Source: Tetraselmis striata (Eukaryota > Chlorophyta > Chlorodendrophyceae > Chlorodendrales > Chlorodendraceae). From it: a stretch of 64,000 nt of DNA. The DNA lies in contig VCJN01001640.1 of assembly GCA_006384855.1 (NCBI GenBank), forward strand, positions 1-64,000, written 5' to 3'. Numbering within the stretch: the first letter of the stretch is position 1; each line of letters starts with the position of its first letter. Below are positions 54,555 to 63,779 of this stretch, piece by piece. Made by a program: the position numbers and the translations under genes. The notes below the pieces were generated by a model. The model made no database searches and had not been told where the DNA came from. It saw only the letters and a list, made by a program, of their open reading frames with translations.

Positions 54555-55055
54555 TCACGGGGGCGGGGCAGCCGGGCGCACGGGGGCGGACGTCGACGCT
54601 TCTGACATTGTGGCGACAGCGGTGGGTGGAATCGACACCGCGGCGAGCCCCTTTACCTCCGTCATCCTATCCATTACCGGAGGTGCATCCGTTTGAGTTG
54701 AACCGGCCCTCATGCTTGGCGGCCTCGTGCCCCCGCCCCCAAAGTCGCTTTGAATGAATGACCCGTCCGGCATGTGATTCACGCGAATGGGTTGTCCCAT
54801 CGAGTAAGTGGCAAAGCTGTGATGCATCGCGCCCCCCGCGCCGCTCCCTCCCCCCGCGCCGCCGCCGCCGCCCGCACCGCCGCCTCCCCCGGGTCCGCCT
54901 CGGCCGCCCGACACGCGCACGGTGACATTATGTGTCACGCTCTGGTTCTTCCTGCCGCCGGTCTTGGATCCCTGCTTGCGTTTACCTCCCCGCGCCGCCG
55001 CCTTCTTCTTCGGCTCCGCTTTGCGATTGCTGGATTTCGTTGTCTTCCTAGGCAT
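54555..55055 (-). CDS. PLV Lys-rich N-terminus plus poly-Gly protein, 166 aa
   Basis: ATG 55055 to TGA. Starts with a strongly basic segment (KAEPKKKAAARGGKRKQG), then a Gly-rich linker of about 30 residues, then a Pro/Ala/Met-rich tail. Probably a virion core or linker protein. Start overlaps the ATPase stop by 8 bases; the stop overlaps the next gene's alternative GTG start. Confidence 0.6.
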   Translation of the reverse strand: MPRKTTKSSNRKAEPKKKAAARGGKRKQGSKTGGRKNQSVTHNVTVRVSGGRGGPGGGGGAGGGGGAGGGSGAGGAMHHSFATYSMGQPIRVNHMPDGSFIQSDFGGGGTRPPSMRAGSTQTDAPPVMDRMTEVKGLAAVSIPPTAVATMSEASTSAPVRPAAPPP

Positions 55056-55749
55056 TTAAGTTAATACGATCAAATTTCTTGTAGAATAAGCTTTTCTCGA
55101 CATCGCAGAACAGAAAGTCGTACCTTTCCCTGAACACGAAGCGCATGAGGCTGTCCGCGGTGTGAGGGTCGAGGAATATCAGCTCCTTGAATATGGCCTC
55201 GTACTCGCGCTTGTTACGGGGTTTCAGCATGGCAAAGTGCGAGATGGTTTTTCGCACGGGCAGCGGGATGGCGTTAAAGCTCTGTACGAGCATCAATATC
55301 GAAGTGCGAAGGTGGCGACGATTGTAGATTATCAGCTTCATGAGCCGCTGCACGTCCCTATCTTTGAGCGCCGCCGTCTGGTCGTCTATCACGAGGAGCG
55401 AGAACTCTTCCTCGTCCGAAGCCGTCTTCAGTTTCTCGTGTATGCCATCGAGGGTGGACCAATCCAGCTCATCGTAGCACTTGTCGTGCTTTTTGAATAT
55501 TTTGACATCGAGCGAGGCAAGCGAATGGGGCGGCATGACGAGGTGCACGTGCTTGAACGCCTGGAAGTACATCTGCGGGCTCCGCAGCATGTTGACCATC
55601 AGCGACGTCTTCCCGCTCCCCGCGCTCCCGATGAGCGTCATGAAGAACGACTTGTCGGGCAAGGGGCTCTGGATTTGAGGGTGGATCTTAACGTCGCACT
55701 TGAACTTTGGGGGCTTCATTACAATCTTCGACCGTTTGTCGATGTGCAT
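55048..55749 (-). CDS. PLV genome-packaging ATPase (FtsK/HerA, A32-like)
   Basis: From ATG 55749 (233 aa); a TTG seven codons earlier would overlap the preceding gene. Walker A GSAGSGKTSLMVNML near residue 45, Walker B FSLLVIDDQTAAL near residue 112, and a sensor-like block ILMLVQSFNAIPL. Length and layout are those of the A32-like DNA-packaging ATPases of PLVs, virophages and NCLDV. It would pump the genome into preformed capsids. Central in the leftward virion gene block. Confidence 0.88.
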   Translation of the reverse strand: MHIDKRSKIVMKPPKFKCDVKIHPQIQSPLPDKSFFMTLIGSAGSGKTSLMVNMLRSPQMYFQAFKHVHLVMPPHSLASLDVKIFKKHDKCYDELDWSTLDGIHEKLKTASDEEEFSLLVIDDQTAALKDRDVQRLMKLIIYNRRHLRTSILMLVQSFNAIPLPVRKTISHFAMLKPRNKREYEAIFKELIFLDPHTADSLMRFVFRERYDFLFCDVEKSLFYKKFDRINLNA

Positions 55750-55766
55750 GCCTGATTTTAGTTTAA

Positions 55767-56206
55767 TCAAACGATTATCACCGAGTCGTAAAAGTCTGCT
55801 CGCTCTTCATACCGCGGCGCCGGCTCGCTGGGCTCCTCCTGCCGCTTCGGCTTGGTCGCCCTAGGCGGCGCCCGCGGCTTCCGCTTGCGGGGCGGCTCGG
55901 GCTCGGGCTCCCCCGCGGGAGGGGAGGGCTTCTTCTTCCACGGCCCGCTCTTGAAAAACTCGGACTCGATAAACTCGTCTATCGCGCTTAGGCCAACCTG
56001 AGGCGGTCGAGAAGCCCTAGCTGCCACCTGCTGGTCTCCCTCGCCTGCTGAAGCTCCGCCTTTGCTTCCTGGAGCTCCGCCTCTCTTTTTCGGAGCTCTG
56101 CGCTTTGCGACAACATGCTTTGCGGTATTTCCAGACCGTCGTCAGATAGCTCGCTATCCCGATCGCTTGGAGGGTCTCGACAAGCCAACTCATCATCATA
56201 TTGCAT
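55767..56206 (-). CDS. PLV coiled-coil protein, two overlapping ORFs (probably one gene)
   Basis: Frame 1 runs from ATG 56206 to 55988: acidic start, then a coiled coil (RKREAELQEAKAELQQARE). Frame 2 (56027-55767) has no ATG and continues with VGLSAIDEFIESEFFKSGPW and a Pro/Arg/Glu-rich tail. Frame 2 lacking a Met, and starting inside the coil, suggests one gene of about 146 aa with a frame shift near 55,990-56,030. Its TGA overlaps the ATPase region by 4 bases. Function unknown. Confidence 0.5.
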
Positions 56207-56232
56207 CGATATTTGATCTCACGAAACATAAA

Positions 56233-56967
56233 ATGGCGTCCGGGATCGGCGAAGTGCGGCTCTACCACAACACGGCCAACACCATCCCCGTGGGGGTCTA
56301 TGACGATATCACCTCGCAATTCGCCGTCGGGGCGACGAGCGACGCCGCCAACCTCGTGAAGGGCGGTCTCAGCCCCGGGACGCAATATTGGTTCTGGGTG
56401 GAGGTAATCGATGTCGCTGGGAACGAGTCCGCCATCCTGCCGCTCGGGAGCATAACGACGGCGGCCGTTGATGACGTGTGGTTGTTTTACTCCACTGGAT
56501 CCACCTTCGGGACGCAATGCATTAATAGGTTCTATTACAACGGTGCGGCCGGAGAAGGGGGTACGTACTCTCTCAATTACGATCACGTGACTTTGTACGA
56601 CAATAACGAGAACAAAGGCGTGCTCCCCGAGAATGGCGACGGCTCCGCATCAGACACGGCGGTAGTCCAACAGGGTAGCAGTACCGCACTAACGATGAAC
56701 TCGACGCTAGAATCGGGGTACGCTCAGTTGGCGTGGGGAAGCACGACCGCGTCGGTGGCGGAGCCAAAGCTCGTGTTCAGCATCAGGATACCGGGCGATT
56801 ACTCCACAAAGGTTCCCATGGCCGGGTGGTCGTGGAACCAAGGCGCCATCAACAGTTCGCAACTAGGGAGTTGGATCATTTTCCGAAACGGCGCTCAGAT
56901 GAATCACACCGGTACGAACAACCCCGGGGGGAACGGGCAGGCGTTCCGCGACATTGGGCCCCTCTAG
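56233..56967 (+). CDS. PLV fibronectin-III-like surface protein, 244 aa
   Basis: ATG 56233 to TAG, uninterrupted. N-terminal part has GLSPGTQYWFWVEVIDVAGN, a FN3-like strand pair matching the leftward protein at 50,287. The C-terminal part is a lectin-like beta-sandwich candidate (VFSIRIPGDYSTKVPMAGWS, WIIFRNGAQMNH). Divergent from the coiled-coil gene across 26 bases. Likely a decoration or receptor-binding protein (inferred). Confidence 0.65.
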   Translation: MASGIGEVRLYHNTANTIPVGVYDDITSQFAVGATSDAANLVKGGLSPGTQYWFWVEVIDVAGNESAILPLGSITTAAVDDVWLFYSTGSTFGTQCINRFYYNGAAGEGGTYSLNYDHVTLYDNNENKGVLPENGDGSASDTAVVQQGSSTALTMNSTLESGYAQLAWGSTTASVAEPKLVFSIRIPGDYSTKVPMAGWSWNQGAINSSQLGSWIIFRNGAQMNHTGTNNPGGNGQAFRDIGPL

Positions 56968-57210
56968 CTCGTACCAACTCTTGCGTAAGATATCCCCCTT
57001 GCGCGGTGCGTTTGAGAGTCTCGGTGCGTTTGAGAGTCTCGGTGCGTTTGAGAACCTCGGTGCGTTTGAGAGTCTCGGTGTGTTCTGCCTAAGTACTGCA
57101 CCGAGTAACGCGCTCTTCGGCTCAAGGACCGAGCGAGGCCGGCGGCGCGGCGAGAGAGCGGGCGAGAGAACACCGCGATTGAGGCCGACGAGCGACTAAG
57201 CGTCTCGCGA

Positions 57211-57452
57211 GTGTTTCTATGTTTCTGAACTGTTTCTGTTTTGAAATCCGATTTAGAAACACGGAATCACGTAGAAACCACCTCAGAATGTCCGAAAACT
57301 GTAAGAAAGCAGCTGAATGTTTCTGTGTTTCTGTTTTGGCTCCAAAAGTATCACCTATGGAACGCGGGTTTTGTTCCTGGTCGGTACAAGGTACAAAAAT
57401 ATCACTGAAGAGCCTTTTCTGAGGGCCTAGAAACAGAAACACAGAAACACGG
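57211..57452 (+). repeat. GTTTCTG-bounded 240-bp module, right-TIR copy
   Basis: Third copy of the module. Begins GTGTTTCTATGTTTCTGAAC and ends CTAGAAACAGAAACACAGAA. Confidence 0.8.
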
Positions 57453-57585
57453 CGCCTTGCGGTGGCCACATGCCGACCATGGCGTGTCCCTATAAGCGGC
57501 GCGGGCACAAGGAAGCACCATCATTTCCACCACGCCCACACCAAAGTACTCGCTACAATACCCCAGCCGCTTTTGACCAATCGCC

Positions 57586-57933
57586 ATGGCGTGCGCGAAG
57601 GCCGATGAGCTCCCCCCGAAGATTCAGCGCGAGCTTGCACAATACGTCGAGCGGTTCAACGAATGGAAGAAGATGTGCAGTGTGATGAATCGTCTTGATA
57701 AGGTGTTGAAGGAGTACATGATCGGGAACAACATTGATTTCATCGAAGACGAAGGCGTGCGGTTGTCCATGGCGCACCCAACTCGTTGGATGCTTGATCA
57801 GTCGCTCATTGTCGACATCGATCAATACAAGGTGAAGAAGACGATCAACGTTCTGACGGTGAATGTAGACGAAGATCAAGTGGGCGCGAAGCGCATGCGT
57901 GAGGAACGGCAATCTGTTAATAGCGAAACATAG
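57586..57933 (+). CDS. TIR-encoded PLV protein, 115 aa (right copy)
   Basis: ATG 57586 to TAG. Same protein as at 38314-38661 with six substitutions (for example IEDEGVR for IEGEGVR), showing that both copies stay open despite divergence of the repeats. A CCTATAAG TATA-like word lies about 95 bases upstream in both copies. Confidence 0.75.
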   Translation: MACAKADELPPKIQRELAQYVERFNEWKKMCSVMNRLDKVLKEYMIGNNIDFIEDEGVRLSMAHPTRWMLDQSLIVDIDQYKVKKTINVLTVNVDEDQVGAKRMREERQSVNSET

Positions 57934-57974
57934 CAACCGCCTCCAATGTAATCGCATCCAAATGTAATCGTTTC

Positions 57975-58087
57975 CAAGCTGAATGATATAATCGTTCCCA
58001 AGCTGATATAATCGTTCCCAAGCTGATATAATCGTTCCCAAGCTGATATAATCGTTCCCAAGCTGATATAATCGTTCCCAAGCTGAT
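57975..58087 (+). repeat. 20-bp tandem array in right TIR
   Basis: About six copies of AATCGTTCCCAAGCTGATAT, the first slightly different. Matches three inverted units at 38,218-38,280. Confidence 0.85.
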
Positions 58088-58195
58088 ATGCAACGAATCG
58101 TCGCGATTTGCAAAACTCAAATCGTTTTCGTTTTTCGTTTTATTTTAATTTCATAGCATATACATAGCATATACCTAGCATATACACAGCCTGAA

Positions 58196-58203
58196 ATATA
58201 TAT

Positions 58204-58266
<63 letters not shown>
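58196..58266. repeat. (AT)n-(AG)n microsatellite
   Basis: Alternating AT run passing directly into about 20 AG units, starting five bases outside the right PLV end. Confidence 0.9.
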
Positions 58267-58270
<4 letters not shown>

Positions 58271-58697
58271 AAAGAGATACATGAGTTAGTACTTGCAGTA
58301 TGGACGAATATTTATAATTTCGATATGATATCCAGCGTAGCCATCATTGGACATGGAATGTATATATCTATGAATAGCATTTGACAGCATGGAATTACTA
58401 ACGCTCTGTAATAATATTATGGCGTGTTATGGCGACTTTTTATTTATGGCTTCATTAGAATTCAGAGACCTGTTTTGGCTTACTAGCCACGGCTTGAGTA
58501 TAAAATGGATCAGCAGGATAATATCCGTAACTATTGTAATTTCTATATAATATTATTACTATAACATATAATTACATGAGCTAGCAGCAGAAGGCGATAT
58601 CAGGAAATCACAAAAGGGCAATCAGAAAGGTCCTCTACAGCGACTGCGAGGCGGAAGCAGTAACATGAGAAGACGCAATATTACTATAATACTATGG

Positions 58698-58770
58698 TAC
58701 ATCCCTTGTCCGCTCGGTAGAGCGGTCGTCTCGTATGCGAGAGACCCGGGTTCGATTCCTGGCTGATGTA
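58698..58770 (+). tRNA. tRNA-like sequence (tRNA pseudogene or SINE head)
   Basis: Shows a good T-arm (CCGGG-TTCGATT-CCTGG, B-box), an A-box-like GCTCGGTAGAGC and partly pairing ends (TACATC with GATGTA). The D-loop is too short, and the anticodon arm folds as TCTCG-TATG-CGAGA with a 4-base loop, not a proper 7-base loop. Not a functional tRNA as read; a tRNA-derived SINE or decayed gene is likely. Confidence 0.35.
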
Positions 58771-58968
58771 TTTTGGCAATATCGGCCCGGCGTGTCCCGG
58801 GTTTACCCGATTGATGCATTAGCCCTTCGGGGTTCGAATGAGGCAATGGTCTATCTATGGGCTATGCCAGACCTACGACTGCAGTTGGCGCAAGAGGTCA
58901 AGTGCTGGGGCGGCTTCGACCGATGTCCCGGGGCGAACTTCACTTTACTTTTTACTATGATATCAACA

Positions 58969-58977
58969 GTAATTTAA
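58969..58977 (+). repeat. target-site duplication, left copy (GTAATTTAA)
   Basis: Nine bases directly repeated at 63601-63609 outside the terminal inverted repeats; 9 bp is the usual Mutator length. Confidence 0.85.
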
Positions 58978-59199
58978 GGGAAATCTTACTTGTATCCAGT
59001 GGATACGTATCCAGCGACGATTTTTACAATTTTTCAAGTCCAGACAGGGGCGCCGAGAGTGTCCAAGTCTGGACAGCACATGCTCGTACAACTGCTATGG
59101 CGGGCGGTACGGGCACGAGTACTATGACGACTGCCGATATATAATATGCTGCTCCTGCTGCTGGACGCGATGCGGCAGTACGAGTAGCGAAGCGCGTCA

Positions 59200-62100
59200 T
59201 CAAGGGGCGGCGCCTGCTGCTGTAGAAGTCGCCGGAGCGCCATCGCCAGTCGTGGGCCCCGAGGGCGGCAAGTTCTCTTGCGCCGGCTCCCTCTTGGGGC
59301 AGGTGGCACGGTTGTGGCCAGCAGACCCGCACTTGCTGCATTTCCGTCGCCCCTTGGCCTTGTTGTCAGGCCGATTGTAGTCCTGCACGTTCGCGACAGC
59401 TTGAATCTTGGCCATGAGTGCCCTGTCGGCGGGGGCTGCTGCTTCCAGCGCCTTGCGCTTGCGGATGCCGTCCTCAATGCGCACCAGGCAGGCGAGGAGC
59501 TCTTCCGCCGCTTCTTGTTGGACGTATCCGTAGTCTACGCATATAAGGGACGTTACGGTGCGCGACCTCCCCCACAGCTTGCCGTATAACTGCCTTGCAT
59601 GGCGTTGCTGGTCCACAGGAATGTCCAGCACCCGCTGGAGGCCAGCGCAGAGAACAGGGGTTACCTTGGCCGACAGGGGGGCTGCGACAGTCGCGGAAAC
59701 CCTAGTAGCGTTGGTGCCATACGTCCATAGCAAGGACGACTCGAGCTGAGTTTTGTGCCATCTGGTGTTGATGAGGTGCAGGTGGAAGCCCGCCCAGGCT
59801 AGGTCACGATGGGCGGCGTAGAAGTGACGACATGGTAGGCCGGCTGTGATACACATCCCACAGGTACACCAGTGCGACTTGAAAACCGTGACGTTGTCCC
59901 CCTCCCGGTTGCACTGCACGCGGACTGGGTCGTAGAACACGATATACTGGCTGACACGATGTAGGCTGTTCTCCACTTGCACAACCTTGCATGTGTCACC
60001 ATCAGGACGAGATGCCAAAAATGATGCCCAACCAGCGCGGCGGAACGGGTCCTTCTCAGCGAGGTCGGCACGATCCAGGTGCTCAGTGAAGCGCCTGAGG
60101 TCCAGCGTCCCAGGATCAACTTGCGGGACCTCCGCCACAGGATGAAGAGTGACCTCGCCCTCCAGGTCTTCGCCATCAGGTACCGCCGCCGCCTCATGGC
60201 AAGCCACCACACGGTAGTTTCCGCTGCTCCCCATCTCCTCATGGCAAAGCTGAGTTGCGTAGCCTGAGATGTGCTCAGCCAGCTTGTCGGTGATATCTGG
60301 GAACCACTGCTTGCACAGCTTGTCCTCGTCCACCCGTGATGTCCCTGCACGAATCTCGCGGATTTCCGTCTTCTTTGCCTTGCGTGCGTGAACCTCCCGG
60401 ACCCGGTCAAATGCCTCCTCCAGTGTGAGGGTTCGCAGGAGGACACCATGCTTGTAGTCCTTGTTGGCGCCCTCGCCCCGGCTGCTGGCGAACGATGATG
60501 CAGAAAAGCACTGCAACCAAGGTGCCCCCCATCGAGGGAAGTTCGCGCCAAGTTGCTTCTTGAGGTAGCTTTCCGCACTGGGATATCTACCCAGCAACAG
60601 TGCCCACCTGTAATAGCACAATCACATGGAACTGTTAGAAAATATATGGGCTGGGGGGGTCGCATAATACGGCGCGGAGCAGGATGTATGGGTTGGGGGA
60701 GTCACATATGGGAGGGCGAGCAGCATAATGCGGCGCGGGGCTGGATGTATGGGTTGGGGGAGTCAGAGTATGGGAGAGCGAGCAGCATAATGCGGCGCGG
60801 GGCTGGATGTATGGGCTGGGGGAGTCAGAGTATGGGAGGGCTAGCAGCATAATGCGGCGCGGGGCGGGATGTATGGGTTGTGGGAGTCAGAGTATGGGAG
60901 GGCGAGCAGCATAATGCGGCGCGGGGCTGGATGTATGGGTTGGGGGAGTCACAGCATGGGAGGGCGAGCAGCATAATGCGGCGCGGGGCTGGATGTATGG
61001 GTTGGGGGAGTCACAGCATGGGAGGGCGAGCAGCATAATGCGGCGCGGGGCTGGATGTATGGGTTGTGGGAGTCACAGCATGGGAGGGCGAGCAGCATAA
61101 TGCGGCGCGGGGCTGGATGTATGGGTTGGGGGAGCCACAGCATGGGAGGGCGAGCAGCATAATGCGGCGCGGGGCTGGATGTATGGGTTGGGGGAGTCAG
61201 AGTATGGGAGGGCGAGCAGCATAATGCGGCTCGGGGCTGGATGTATGGGGTGGGGGAGTCAGAGTATGGGAGGGCGAGCAGCATAATGCGGCGCGGGGCT
61301 GGATGTATGGGTTGGGGGAGCCACAGCATGGGAGGGCGAGCAGCATAATGCGGCGCGGGGCTGGATGTATGGGTTGGGGGAGCCACAGCATGGGAGGGCG
61401 AGCAGCATAATGCGGCGCGGGGCTGGATGTATGGGCTGGGGGAGTCAGAGTATGGGAGGGCGAGCAGCATAATGCGGCGCGGGGCTGGATGTATGGGTTG
61501 GGGGAGTCACAGCATGGGAGGGCGAGCAGCATAATGCGGCTCGGGGCTGGATGTATGGGTTGGGGGAGTCACAGCATGGGAGGGCGAGCAGCATAATGCG
61601 GCGCGGGGCTGGATGTATGGGTTGGGGGAGCCACAGCATGGGAGGGCGAGCAGCATAATGCGGCGCGGGGCTGGATGTATGGGTTGGGGGAGCCACAGCA
61701 TGGGAGGGCGAGCAGCATAATGCGGCGCGGGGCTGGATGTATGGGTTGGGGGAGTCAGAGTATGGGAGGGCGAGCAGCATAATGCGGCGCGGGGCTGGAT
61801 GTATGGGTTGGGGGAGTCACAGCATGGGAGGGCGAGCAGCATAATGCGGCGCGGGGCTGGATATATGGGCTGAGGGAGTCACAGTTTGGGAGGGGCAGCG
61901 GCATATAGCTCGGCGCAAGGGAACATTGGGCTGGGGCAGCCAGGATACGGGAGGGGGAGAGCGGCAGCATACTGTATGGGGGGGGGGGGGGGGGGGGGGC
62001 ACACCGTGCACGAAAGGCAACCTCGGTTTGTGTTTTGGATGTGGTGATGAAGTCCACTACAAGCTGTCCGATGGCGCCGCCCACTGCACTTCTGCAATTC

Positions 62101-63387
62101 TTGAAAATGTTGGCGATCAGGTGGTACAGGCACCATATGTGGTAGGCATGGGGAAATACGTCGGCCACCACAGCAACCACCGCGGGGTCAGCATCCGTGA
62201 TGATGACGAGGGGAGCGATGTTGTCGTGAGCTTTGAACCACATTCGTAGTTGCCACGCATACGAATCGGACTCCTCGTCGATGATGAAACACTGTCCGAC
62301 GGGGATAGTGTGACCTTCCTTGCATATCGCAGAGAAAAACTCCGAGCTTGTAGCCGAGTTGGTCTAGGTTGTAGGTGTTGTCATGGATCAGAATATCCGA
62401 CCCGCAGGCAATCCATGCTCTGCGCTGCTCGCCTGTGACCCACAGGACTCTCTTCAGGCGGTCCTCGTCGTCGAGAAGTTGGATAACAACAAGGTCAGGG
62501 TCCTTCAAATGCTGCTCCTCCAGAAGACGCTCGAGTAGGCGGCGGCATTGGCCGGTCGTGGGGGCACCAGAGCCCTTCACATTTCGCATAACGTTCCGGA
62601 CCTGGGTCTCTTCGATGGTCTCGCCAGGAAAGTCGGCCACGAGCATCGCCTCTAGCTGCGTGTAAGTGCACTTCCCCCTCCCCACATAATGAGCGATCTT
62701 CTCACGCATGGCGTCCGGCAAAGGTTTGTCAGGGACAAGAACTTGTCGGTTGGGGCACAACGAGTGGGTCCCCCCAGATAGGCCCTCGCACGGACCGTGT
62801 GTCAACCCCGCCACAGCGGCCACGACCCACGCGGGATAGTCGCAGCGCGCCGCTTGGCTGGTGTGCTCGCCTGGGCGATTAGTCGTACGCCATATTGTGA
62901 GGAGGTAGGGGCATCCCACACGTCGGCTTGTACGTTGGCGGTGCTTGGAGGGGTCGTTCACCTTGAGACATGGCGCGGGCTTGCCAGAGTGCCCACACTG
63001 AATTCGAAGGCGGCGCGGGATCCCCTCGGCGTTCTTGTTGTCGGCGAGATGTTTCTGAGTAAACCCAACAGCCGTGGCGTAGTCATGTGCGTAGCGAACG
63101 ATGACCTCGTGGGGTGTCGTGCCCCTGGCGAGCACGTGGCCGATGCGAGGTGGGTTGTCGACGGAGAAGCGGTCAAACTCTGGATCTGTAGCGTCAGGGG
63201 CAGAGCTTCCGATTGGAGGTGGCGCACTGTACGCGGCGGCGGGCTCAAATGGCGCTAACGGAACGGGTAGTGCAAGCTCGGGCGTCTGCGCAGTGGGAGG
63301 CAAGGAGCGCGGACCACCAAACACATCATGGATGGCAGATTCGGCGCCGCCAAAACAGGCGCAAGCGGGCGGGGGAGAGGTGGCCAT
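59200..63387 (-). CDS. MULE transposase with SWIM and CCHC zinc fingers
   Basis: Exon 1: ATG 63387 to 62005. Exon 2: 60607-59200 (TGA); intron donor GTGTGC, acceptor TTACAG, phase 2. Order: Pro-rich N-terminus; FAR1/WRKY-GCM1-like zinc region (about 63,090-62,760); DDE domain with first Asp near IHDNTYNLDQLGYKLGVFL, second in LVIITDADPAVVAVVADVF followed by HIWCLYHLIANIFKN, and the Glu in exon 2 GEGANKDYKHG. Then a SWIM finger (WCTCGMCITAGLPCRHFY) and a CCHC knuckle (CSKCGSAGHNRATCPKRE). A one-base frame change near 62,310 separates the two Asp blocks, so the gene may be dead or misread there. Cuts and pastes the element in the nucleus. Confidence 0.85.
60650..61910. repeat. 62-bp minisatellite inside the MULE transposase intron
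   Basis: About 20 head-to-tail copies of a 62-bp unit containing GAGCAGCATAATGCGGCGCG and GGATGTATGGGTTGGGGGAG. Two main variants alternate at the unit end, CACAGCAT and CAGAGTAT. The array fills most of the 1.4-kb intron and has no stop codons on the minus strand in any frame. Confidence 0.92.
61978..61999 (-). repeat. C-tract directly after the MULE splice donor
   Basis: About 22 C on the sense strand starting within six bases of the GT donor at 62,004, the same layout as in host introns. Confidence 0.8.
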
Positions 63388-63600
63388 CGTGCCGGATGGG
63401 CGCGGGACTCTGAAAGTCAACGGCGAATAATCCAGAATGACCTATTTCAAATCCGTGCCCGTAGCGACCAGTAGACAGTGCCGCCGTTGCTGTGCTACTG
63501 GAGGCGCTACCGCGGCTTGTCCAGAACGGCTTGTCCAGAAGCTGCAATTGGACCTGGATACAAATAACGCTGTATCCACTGGATACAAGTAAGATGTCCC

Positions 63601-63609
63601 GTAATTTAA
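63601..63609 (+). repeat. target-site duplication, right copy (GTAATTTAA)
   Basis: Exact copy of 58969-58977. Confidence 0.85.
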
Positions 63610-63779
63610 TATCAACAGTAAATGGACAAATTTATACCTTCCAGCAGTATTTGGGGGGGGAGGGGGGGCGGGGGGGGGGGGAGGGGGGAGCTCAGTGGCA
63701 AGTCTGCCGCAGCGGTCGTCTCAACCCAGCTGCTACGAGTACTCCAGGCACATACGCCAGGTCTTGCAACCTCCCAGAC
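63610..63779. other. short intergenic/promoter region with interrupted G-tract
   Basis: Contains a G-rich run broken by A and C (about 63,651-63,690), and the presumed promoter/5' UTR of the MTO1 gene. The MULE inserted about 180 bases upstream of that start. Confidence 0.5.

Larger units (their letters stand above)
38105..58191. mobile_element. endogenous Polinton-like virus (PLV), 20.1 kb
   Basis: Bounded by inverted GGCTGTGTATATGCT ends within terminal inverted repeats of 1.1-1.2 kb. Inside are major capsid protein, minor-capsid candidate, FtsK/HerA packaging ATPase, TVpol-like polymerase with SF3 helicase, tyrosine-recombinase integrase, cytosine methyltransferase and fibre genes. That set and size define Polinton-like viruses of algae. 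There are no introns and no poly-C/G tracts of 15 nt or more, unlike both flanks. It sits in AT-rich DNA; no clear target-site duplication was seen. Roughly 20 genes, closely packed, many overlapping by 4-8 bases. Confidence 0.93.
56999..58191 (-). repeat. right terminal inverted repeat of the PLV
   Basis: Inverted copy of 38105-39223. Differs by substitutions and by array length: four 18-bp GGTGCGTTTGAGAGTCTC units here against two on the left, and about six 20-bp AATCGTTCCCAAGCTGATAT units against three. Confidence 0.9.
58192..58968. other. AT-rich DNA between PLV and Mutator-like element
   Basis: Begins with an (AT)n then (AG)n microsatellite (about 58,196-58,266). No ORF supported. Contains the tRNA-like sequence listed separately and ends at the 9-bp target duplication of the Mutator-like element. 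Confidence 0.5.
58978..63600 (-). mobile_element. Mutator-like DNA transposon (MULE), 4.6 kb
   Basis: Terminal inverted repeats of 29 bp (GGGAAATCTTACTTGTATCC... and its complement with one mismatch), a perfect 9-bp target duplication and one leftward transposase gene. Both edges are exact, so insertion is relatively recent. It carries a host-like C-tract and a minisatellite in its intron. Confidence 0.9.

Noticed and set aside
38105..58191. Target-site duplication of the PLV
   Set aside because: Six bases outside the two ends (ATTTAT and TGAAAT) do not match; the AT-rich setting prevents a convincing shifted match.
38105..58191. Reassigned TAG codon in the virus
   Set aside because: TAG terminates the integrase, methyltransferase, fibre and TIR genes at sensible places, so the two internal TAGs are better explained by mutation, error or read-through.
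60635..61842. Long proline/histidine/serine repeat ORFs on the minus strand of the minisatellite
   Set aside because: The 62-bp unit is free of stops in all three minus frames, so the ORFs follow automatically. The stretch lies between a good donor and acceptor of the transposase gene and interrupts its DDE domain, so it is intron.
60650..61910. CRISPR array
   Set aside because: The 62-bp units are contiguous with no unique spacers, in a eukaryotic intron.
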